Of a DNA stretch of 64,000 nt, positions 58,972 through 64,000 are shown one piece after another; position 1 is the stretch's first letter, and each line of letters begins with the position of its first letter. This DNA comes from Anaerolineae bacterium UTCFX1 (GTDB lineage: Bacteria > Chloroflexota > Anaerolineae > Anaerolineales > Villigracilaceae), in the NCBI GenBank assembly GCA_002050275.1, contig MWTB01000019.1, positions 62,001 to 126,000 of the forward strand, in the 5' to 3' direction. The translations under genes and the position numbers were made by a program. The notes below the pieces were generated by a model, which worked only from the letters and a program-made list of their open reading frames with translations, was not told the DNA's origin and made no database searches.

Positions 58972-60965
58972 GGATTGCAACCTGTCAATTCGAAAATTTC
59001 CTTCAAAGCGTCGTCGCGTTCTTCGCTCGAAGGCGTTTCCGCTTCGATACGCTTCCATAATTTACAGAGGAGCGGATCAACGTAACTCTTTGAGACTCGG
59101 TGCGCTTCTTTAGACAGTTGAATCGCATCATCCCATTTATCCGCATGAGCATAACCCTCGATGAACACGAACAACTCAACAGGGTTATTGAAATGTTCAT
59201 TTAAACTGAAGGCATCTTTGGCGAGACGATTCACTTCGTCCCAATCTCCGAACTGACGGGCGAGTTCCGCTTTTTGGAAATAGTAACACCATCCATGCGA
59301 AGTTTCGACGCCGTAGAATGCAGGCGGCGCCGAAACTGGCTCGCGCAGAATCCGTTGGGGGTTGGATAATGCCGAGGCTTGGCGCATCAGGCTGAAGTCC
59401 GAAATGAAACGGTTGTTCGAGTCAAGATCAGGATCGAGCAGGCGGAGACAAAACGGAGGGGCATAGTAAAAGGCGAGCGCGTCCGATGTGTTGCCATGAA
59501 ATTTTCCCGCCGTGTAATTATAGGTAACAGACATGTTCGGATCGAGCGAAGGGAGCGATCCGCCGAGGCGATTGACGGGATAGAAGAGCGCGTACTTGAT
59601 GTGGTCGGCGGAGGGGTTTGAATCGTAAATCCAGTTCACCGCGGCGCTGATGGAGTTGTCGGCGGAAAACTCGAGGCTCTCGTTCATCAACACGAGCGTG
59701 TCGGGTTCGATGCTTGGGGCGCGCCATTGCATTTGCCAGAAAAGATTTTTTTGCGATTCCCAATCGCGGAGATAATCCACCGACCAGAGGAATTGCCTGC
59801 CCGCCGAAAGCGCAACGATGAGGACAGCGACAACATATTTGATGCGCGCGGGGAGAAGTTGAATCAACCCGATGAGAAAAAAACACGCGCCGAACATGAA
59901 CGATAACAACGCGCGGTTGGCGGGAAAGCCGAGAGTGACGGGAAGATTCGTCACCCAATACGGAACGCCGCCGAGCAACAGCATGACCGCGCCGAGCGCA
60001 ATGAACCACAGCGATTCGTGTTTTGCGTTCGTTGATTCATTTTCTTTGAGGCGTGCGATGATGAAGACACACGCGCCGACGAGGAGAACAACGACAATGT
60101 ACAACGCGCTCGTGCGGATTCCGTTGATGTTGGGATTCGGGAATTGGAAAATTTGAATCCACGCGCCGACCGCCGCAGACCAGAGACTCGTTAGCACGTG
60201 TTGAACAAGTTGTGTGATGGTTTCGATGGGTGCGCGAACGACTTCTTCGGTGAGGCTGTAGCCGAAGCCTGGATGACTGTACACTAGCGAGCGATACAGC
60301 AAGACGAAGATGATGACGCCGAGGTAGGGAATCCACGCTTTGAGTGTTTTGACGATCCGTTCGCGGAGCGTCAGCGGTTCGTCGCGCAGGGAGGCGAACA
60401 GCACGATAGGACGCATGAATTCGAGCAGGAAGAAATATTCGAACATCAAAAGATGCGCCGCAGAAAAGATCATCGCGGGGATGGTCTTGCCGCGCAGCAT
60501 CAAGTAAAACGAGATCAGCAAAAAGAAAAGGACGATGAAGAAGTGCGAGTACACATAACTCACCCACTGCTGGTTGAAGCCAGGATACAACAAAACGAAC
60601 AGCGAAAGGAAGAAGGCGGCAGGCTTGCGATTTGGAAGCAGTCGTGCCATCATCAAATAGAACACGGCGACTCCCGCCCAACGCCAGAACATGGCGAACA
60701 GTTGCCAAACGGCGGGATTCGCGGGCAAGATGAATCCCGTCAATTGATAGAGTAACGCCCAGACGGGACGCGAATCGGAGAAATATTTTGTCGTGGCGGC
60801 GGTTCCCAGTTCGTAGCGAATCCACGAGATGGGCTGGTCGTCCCAGTAAAAGCCCAGCCGCCAGAAGGATAATCCGTAGGCGAGGACGGTTACGATGAGC
60901 AAGACAAGAGGGATGGCAAATGGGCGCGACGCGAAGGTTGATATCCGCTGTTGGAAATTTTTCAT
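58968..60965 (-). CDS. GT-C-like membrane protein with TPR-like tail (copy 1)
   Basis: A 665-residue paralogue of the following gene, with the same plan: N-terminal helix, FYWDDQPISW acidic loop, many membrane helices to about residue 390, an extracellular-type domain with LFYPVNRLGG, then a TPR-like C-terminus (WCYYFQKAELARQFGDWDEV). GT-C-like enzymes usually glycosylate proteins or lipids outside the cell. The last codon is shared with the start of copy 2 (ATGA). The stop TGA is clear; no interruption. The pair forms a two-gene operon. Both a glycosyltransferase role and a sensor role are possible. Confidence 0.8.
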   Translation of the reverse strand: MKNFQQRISTFASRPFAIPLVLLIVTVLAYGLSFWRLGFYWDDQPISWIRYELGTAATTKYFSDSRPVWALLYQLTGFILPANPAVWQLFAMFWRWAGVAVFYLMMARLLPNRKPAAFFLSLFVLLYPGFNQQWVSYVYSHFFIVLFFLLISFYLMLRGKTIPAMIFSAAHLLMFEYFFLLEFMRPIVLFASLRDEPLTLRERIVKTLKAWIPYLGVIIFVLLYRSLVYSHPGFGYSLTEEVVRAPIETITQLVQHVLTSLWSAAVGAWIQIFQFPNPNINGIRTSALYIVVVLLVGACVFIIARLKENESTNAKHESLWFIALGAVMLLLGGVPYWVTNLPVTLGFPANRALLSFMFGACFFLIGLIQLLPARIKYVVAVLIVALSAGRQFLWSVDYLRDWESQKNLFWQMQWRAPSIEPDTLVLMNESLEFSADNSISAAVNWIYDSNPSADHIKYALFYPVNRLGGSLPSLDPNMSVTYNYTAGKFHGNTSDALAFYYAPPFCLRLLDPDLDSNNRFISDFSLMRQASALSNPQRILREPVSAPPAFYGVETSHGWCYYFQKAELARQFGDWDEVNRLAKDAFSLNEHFNNPVELFVFIEGYAHADKWDDAIQLSKEAHRVSKSYVDPLLCKLWKRIEAETPSSEERDDALKEIFELTGCNP

Positions 60966-61095
60966 GGATGGGTATATCTTATCGTGAAATCTTCGGTTTG
61001 GTGATGGCTGGTTCGGAGTTGGAGGGTTGTTTCAGGTGTACAATAGCAGGGGATAAACAAGGTAAAAAGGTATTCCATCCCGTAGAAGGTAATAC

Positions 61096-61791
61096 ATGCC
61101 TAAAAACACAATGACTTTAAGCAAGTTTACAAAATCGTTCGATAAATTAAAATCAAAAAATTGGGTTAAATCGAAACGTAAAGGCGCAACTGGCATCGGG
61201 CATACATTAGAAAAGTTAATCGGCTTGCCCGAAAATAACATTGCATCACCAGATTTAGGAGAAATAGAACTTAAAGCGCATCGTATAAATTCATCTTCGA
61301 TGATTACACTTTTTACATTTAATCGTAAAGTATGGAAGATGAAGCCACTTGACGCTATAAAGAAATACGGGACACCTGATGGAAACGGGAGACTTGGCTT
61401 GTATTTTACGATGTCACGCACTCCAAATAGCACGGGCTTATTTTTACACATTGAAAGTGAAACAATATCAACTCGTCATGTGTCTGGAGAAATTATTGCT
61501 GAATGGCAACTGCAAGTATTAGCGGAAAGGTTTATAGAGAAGATTCCAGCATTAATCCTAGTTAGTGCATTTAGCGAAATGCGAGGCGATGATGAATGGT
61601 TCAAATTTGACAGAGCGCAATTTCTGACGGGAACTTCCGCAGAGATCATTCGAAGTCAAATTTTAGCGGGAAATATTCTTGTTGATTTACGATTACACGA
61701 CAAAATAACAAGCGCACGCAATCACGGAACAGGTTTTCGAGCGCATGAAGACAAACTGCCTTTGCTGTTTCAAACCGTGAAGGATTTGTAA
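61096..61791 (+). CDS. MvaI/BcnI-type restriction endonuclease
   Basis: A 231-residue type II restriction enzyme. The opening GATGIGHTLEKLIGL and the catalytic LGEIELKAHR (Glu-x-Lys core) are the hallmark of the MvaI/BcnI family, which cuts CC(W/S)GG or similar short sites as a monomer. The exact site is not predicted here. The gene is A+T-richer than its surroundings, has a good GAAGG ribosome site, and precedes its methyltransferase by 2 nt. The pair is a compact type II restriction-modification system, probably acquired. Endonuclease first, methyltransferase second is a normal order. Confidence 0.9.
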   Translation: MPKNTMTLSKFTKSFDKLKSKNWVKSKRKGATGIGHTLEKLIGLPENNIASPDLGEIELKAHRINSSSMITLFTFNRKVWKMKPLDAIKKYGTPDGNGRLGLYFTMSRTPNSTGLFLHIESETISTRHVSGEIIAEWQLQVLAERFIEKIPALILVSAFSEMRGDDEWFKFDRAQFLTGTSAEIIRSQILAGNILVDLRLHDKITSARNHGTGFRAHEDKLPLLFQTVKDL

Positions 61792-61793
61792 TT

Positions 61794-63164
61794 ATGTTAA
61801 AGGCTACCCAGTTAGGCTTTATTGAATCGCCCAAACAAGAAAAAAATAACGATGATTGGACATTTAACGGCGCTTCAACTAGAGAATTAACACATTGCTA
61901 CCATGATTATCCAGCCAGAATGATTCCACAAGTTGCTGGGAAATTGCTAGATTTATTTGGCATCTCCGCTAAATCGCTTTTCGATCCGTATTCTGGAAGT
62001 GGAACTTCTTTAGTCGAATCTAGCATTAGGGGAATTAATGGTTTCGGAACTGATCTCAATCCACTGGCACGGCTTATTGCGAAAGCAAAAACAACAACGC
62101 CTAAAGTTGAACTGCTTGAAAAGCAAATAACCATCTATAACAAGATGGTTTTAGATGAGAAATTGCGAAAACTAAAAGAAACACAAGAAATCTACGGAAT
62201 AACTCGATTAGATTTTTGGTTCAAGCCCGAGGTTATTGAAAAATTATTGAGGCTTCGGAAATTTATCAACAATATTGAAAATATGGAAGTTCGCTTGTTT
62301 TTTCAAGTCGCCTTTAGCGAAACGGTTCGAGATAGTTCAAACACTCGAAATGAAGAATTTAAGTTATACAGATACAGCGAAGAGAAGTTAGGAAAATTTA
62401 ATCCCGATGTTTATGGAATAATGGCGTCAAAACTCCAAAGAAATTTGGACGGATACAAAAAATACAAATCCATTATTGATAATCTCAAGCATCATCCAAA
62501 AGCAAACGTTTTTGATTTCAATACAGTTGAGGGAATACCCGTAAGCTGTATTTCTCCTGAAAGTATTGATATTGTCGTGACTTCTCCCCCTTACGGCGAT
62601 TCGGGTACAACCGTCGCGTATGGACAATATTCGCGTTTATCTGCGGCTTGGCTTGAACTTGAAGAGCCTGACAAAATTGACCGTAAATTAATGGGCGGTA
62701 GAACGCTCAAAGAATTTCCTTCTTTCCCTAGCAAGTCATTAAACACCGCTATCGATGAAATAAGAAACTCTGACGAAAAACGCGCCCGTGAAGTAGCGTC
62801 TTTTTACGTAGATTTACTTGGCTCAATTTCGAATGTCGCTAAAGTTATAAAGAAAAATGGTTATGCTTGCTATGTGGTTGGAAACAGGAAAGTAAAGGGT
62901 GTAGTTTTACCAACAGATATAGCGGTAAAAAACTTTTTTGAACATTACGGTTATGAATATGTAAATACTTTTATTCGTTCGATACCGAATAAGCGTATGC
63001 CCTCGAAAAACAGTCCTACTAATGCGGTAGGAGTTCTTGACAGCACAATGACTCAAGAATACATTGTGGTTATGAAGCACAATTCCGTAAGATTGATTAA
63101 AGAAAGAAAAACTTTGTATCATTCTAAAGTTATTAAGGCGGGCACTCGCTCCCGCAAACAATGA
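61794..63164 (+). CDS. DNA methyltransferase of N4-cytosine type
   Basis: A 456-residue DNA methyltransferase. Motif I FDPYSGSGTSLVE lies near residue 64 and binds SAM; the catalytic motif IV SPPY is at 264-267. Motif I precedes IV, unlike the beta-class order. THCYHDYPARMIPQ near the N-terminus is common in the group often called N4-cytosine. It protects the host from the MvaI/BcnI-type enzyme 2 nt upstream and must share its recognition site. GAAGGAT lies ahead of the ATG. A+T-rich like its partner. Confidence 0.9.
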   Translation: MLKATQLGFIESPKQEKNNDDWTFNGASTRELTHCYHDYPARMIPQVAGKLLDLFGISAKSLFDPYSGSGTSLVESSIRGINGFGTDLNPLARLIAKAKTTTPKVELLEKQITIYNKMVLDEKLRKLKETQEIYGITRLDFWFKPEVIEKLLRLRKFINNIENMEVRLFFQVAFSETVRDSSNTRNEEFKLYRYSEEKLGKFNPDVYGIMASKLQRNLDGYKKYKSIIDNLKHHPKANVFDFNTVEGIPVSCISPESIDIVVTSPPYGDSGTTVAYGQYSRLSAAWLELEEPDKIDRKLMGGRTLKEFPSFPSKSLNTAIDEIRNSDEKRAREVASFYVDLLGSISNVAKVIKKNGYACYVVGNRKVKGVVLPTDIAVKNFFEHYGYEYVNTFIRSIPNKRMPSKNSPTNAVGVLDSTMTQEYIVVMKHNSVRLIKERKTLYHSKVIKAGTRSRKQ

Positions 63165-63223
63165 GTCTTGCACAACATCAGGCCCCGTAAGAGCATCGAG
63201 ATGACCATGCATTTGACATGTTG

Positions 63224-63259
63224 AAGACCTCCGAGTTTTTGAAAAAACTCGGAGGTCTT
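63224..63259. terminator. Inverted repeat between methyltransferase and flippase remnant
   Basis: Perfect 17-bp arms at 63224-63240 and 63243-63259 (AAGACCTCCGAGTTTTT and complement) with 2-nt centre. It resembles dispersed 'AAGACCTCCG...CGGAGGTCTT' elements. It can end both convergent genes, although a U-run lies only inside the stem. Confidence 0.6.
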
Positions 63260-63263
63260 GAAT

Positions 63264-63512
63264 TTAAGCGGATTTTGTATCGTCCAAGCGCGCGGAACGA
63301 TCGAACCAGTAGATGATTCCCCCCGCGAGACTGCCCGCTAGACCCAGCGCGAACACGGTCAACGAGAAGGCGACCGCATCCGCGGAGGTGATGCCCCACG
63401 AGGCGGCGAAGATGACGAACACGCTCTCGCGGATGCCAATCCCGTTGAACGAAAGCGGCAGGAGGATCGCCAGATATAACAAAGGGACGAAGAGCATCAA
63501 GTCGGTATACTT
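63264..63512 (-). pseudogene. C-terminal remnant of a flippase-like membrane protein
   Basis: On the minus strand the frame encodes YTDLMLFVPLLYLAILLP followed by LSFNGIGIRE and further membrane helices, ending at 63264. This is the C-terminal part of an UPF0104/lysylphosphatidylglycerol-synthase TM protein (conserved PxSxNGxGxRE). The normal 200-250 residues before it are missing; the upstream sequence of the same frame (63513-63641) is not hydrophobic and does not match. A second, intact member lies at 21281-22273, but the two proteins differ in this block. The cut lies next to the acquired restriction and toxin genes. Confidence 0.75.
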
Positions 63513-63656
63513 GGGTATTATTTCGTAATGAATTCTTTTTTTCTCATGGAAGTTAATCTTTCCACAAACGCCGCCCAGAGTGGGGAAGGCTCTCCCCGAA
63601 ATCTGTTTTTCGATAGCCTCGTTGCACGACGCTCGGCGCAATAAGCGAAAAAACTA

Positions 63657-63685
63657 TTGCGCATTTATTAGCAATGTGCTAATAT
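63657..63685 (+). promoter_or_regulatory. Promoter with palindromic operator for toxin-antitoxin genes
   Basis: TTGCGC (63657-63662) and TAATAT (63680-63685) are spaced by 17 nt. The inverted repeat TATTAGCA-ATG-TGCTAATA (63666-63684) overlaps the spacer and the -10 box, a typical autoregulatory operator. Transcription would begin at or next to GTG 63692. Confidence 0.65.
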
Positions 63686-63691
63686 TGAAGT

Positions 63692-63949
63692 GTGTACAAA
63701 ATAATCTACACGACCCAAGCCACTAAATCATTGCTCAACATGCCTCGAAACACTGCAAAACTAATTCGAGAAAAAATAGAGCAAGTTGCCGCCGACCCAT
63801 TTTCATCCATCCCAAATGCAAAAAAACTTCAAGGTAGAGATGGTTATCGTTTACGAGTTGGAGATTGGCGAGTCATTTACGAAGTCAATAAAAAAGAAAT
63901 AACGATTATTGTTTTAAAAGTTGCCCCCAGAGGCGAGGTGTATCGATGA
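63692..63949 (+). CDS. RelE/ParE-type toxin
   Basis: An 85-residue toxin of the RelE superfamily. The pattern LQGRDGYRLRVGDWRVIYEV is typical: Arg residues for RNA cleavage in the ribosomal A site. GTG at 63692 starts the frame 7 nt after the -10 box, so translation is probably leaderless. The antitoxin gene starts in its stop codon (ATGA), a toxin-first order. The palindrome in the promoter suggests that the pair represses itself. The DNA is A+T-rich, like the restriction genes. Confidence 0.92.
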   Translation: MYKIIYTTQATKSLLNMPRNTAKLIREKIEQVAADPFSSIPNAKKLQGRDGYRLRVGDWRVIYEVNKKEITIIVLKVAPRGEVYR

Positions 63950-64000
63950 GCGTTCAAATAATCAAACAAGACGATAAGCCTGAATGGGCTGTTGTTCCCT
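63946..64000 (+). CDS. Antitoxin, cut by the window end
   Basis: Only 18 codons are visible: MSVQIIKQDDKPEWAVVP. Antitoxins of RelE-type toxins (Xre/HTH or Phd/YefM-like) often begin in this way (xxxxKDGKPEWAVIP). The start overlaps the toxin stop by 4 nt. The DNA-binding part lies outside the window. Confidence 0.7.
   Translation, partial: MSVQIIKQDDKPEWAVVP

Noticed and set aside
63165..63263. A small gene encoding MHGHLDALTG on the minus strand.
   Set aside because: The frame runs on opposite the methyltransferase gene, and the hairpin and gap sequence look non-coding.

Overview
The window looks like chromosomal DNA of a Chloroflexota bacterium, most likely class Anaerolineae. That is inference from gene content and style: Thr/Pro-rich linkers behind lipoprotein signals, SARP/MalT-like TPR regulators, tandem GT-C membrane proteins, a BMP-type nucleoside importer, and many short dispersed palindromic and heptameric repeats. 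No 16S rRNA gene or tRNA gene is present to test it. Most genes are intact, closely packed and housekeeping in type, with few clear Shine-Dalgarno sites; several starts lie 6-7 nt behind a TATAAT-like -10 box, suggesting leaderless mRNAs.

Layout. 0-11.9 kb, minus strand: two tandem M1-like metallopeptidase lipoproteins, a Zn/Mn ABC importer interrupted by a four-helix-bundle (S23-type) gene that is bracketed by inverted heptamer arrays, an RNase H-like exonuclease of the YprB/MrfB type, a TrmH-type RNA methyltransferase, and a small glycan set (two glycosyltransferases and an SpsF-like cytidylyltransferase). At 12 kb lies tmRNA. 12.5-15.6 kb, plus: an overlapping operon of receiver-CpaE fusion, Sir2 deacylase and GAF histidine kinase. 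15.6-18.4 kb, minus: alcohol dehydrogenase and mutL; mutL shares a perfectly palindromic divergent promoter with a HAD phosphatase. 18.4-27.4 kb, plus: CtpA-like protease, YugP-like protease, a flippase-like membrane protein, a MrfA-like helicase carrying an inserted HNH domain, a DUF3298-type lipoprotein, an alpha/beta hydrolase and a TVP38 membrane protein. 27.4-30.8 kb: a LOG-family protein (minus) and ClpC (plus).

30.9-37.2 kb, minus: a serine hydrolase broken by one in-frame TAG, then a dipeptide-type ABC operon ending in a nitrilase-family amidase. Its upstream permease survives only as a C-terminal stub, which abuts, head to head, a SARP regulator that has lost its own N-terminus. This is a rearrangement junction or an assembly misjoin. 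37.2-44.2 kb: msrA, a tRNA dihydrouridine synthase, a ZIP transporter (minus), radA and a nucleoside deaminase. 44.3-60.9 kb, minus: a tryptophan-synthase-beta-like PLP enzyme, a candidate structured RNA (plus), a PatB-type C-S lyase, an O-methyltransferase, a MATE exporter, a DPM-type glycosyltransferase, threonine synthase, the BMP/nucleoside ABC importer, and two tandem GT-C-like proteins with TPR-like tails.

61-64 kb is visibly A+T-richer and probably acquired: an MvaI/BcnI-type restriction endonuclease with its N4-cytosine-type methyltransferase, a truncated flippase gene, and a RelE-type toxin with its antitoxin running off the edge. The strongest unusual signals are the helicase-HNH fusion (with its likely partner exonuclease 15 kb away), the repeat-bracketed four-helix gene, repeats translated in frame inside MutL, ADH and RadA, the palindromic leaderless promoter, and the 37.2 kb junction.
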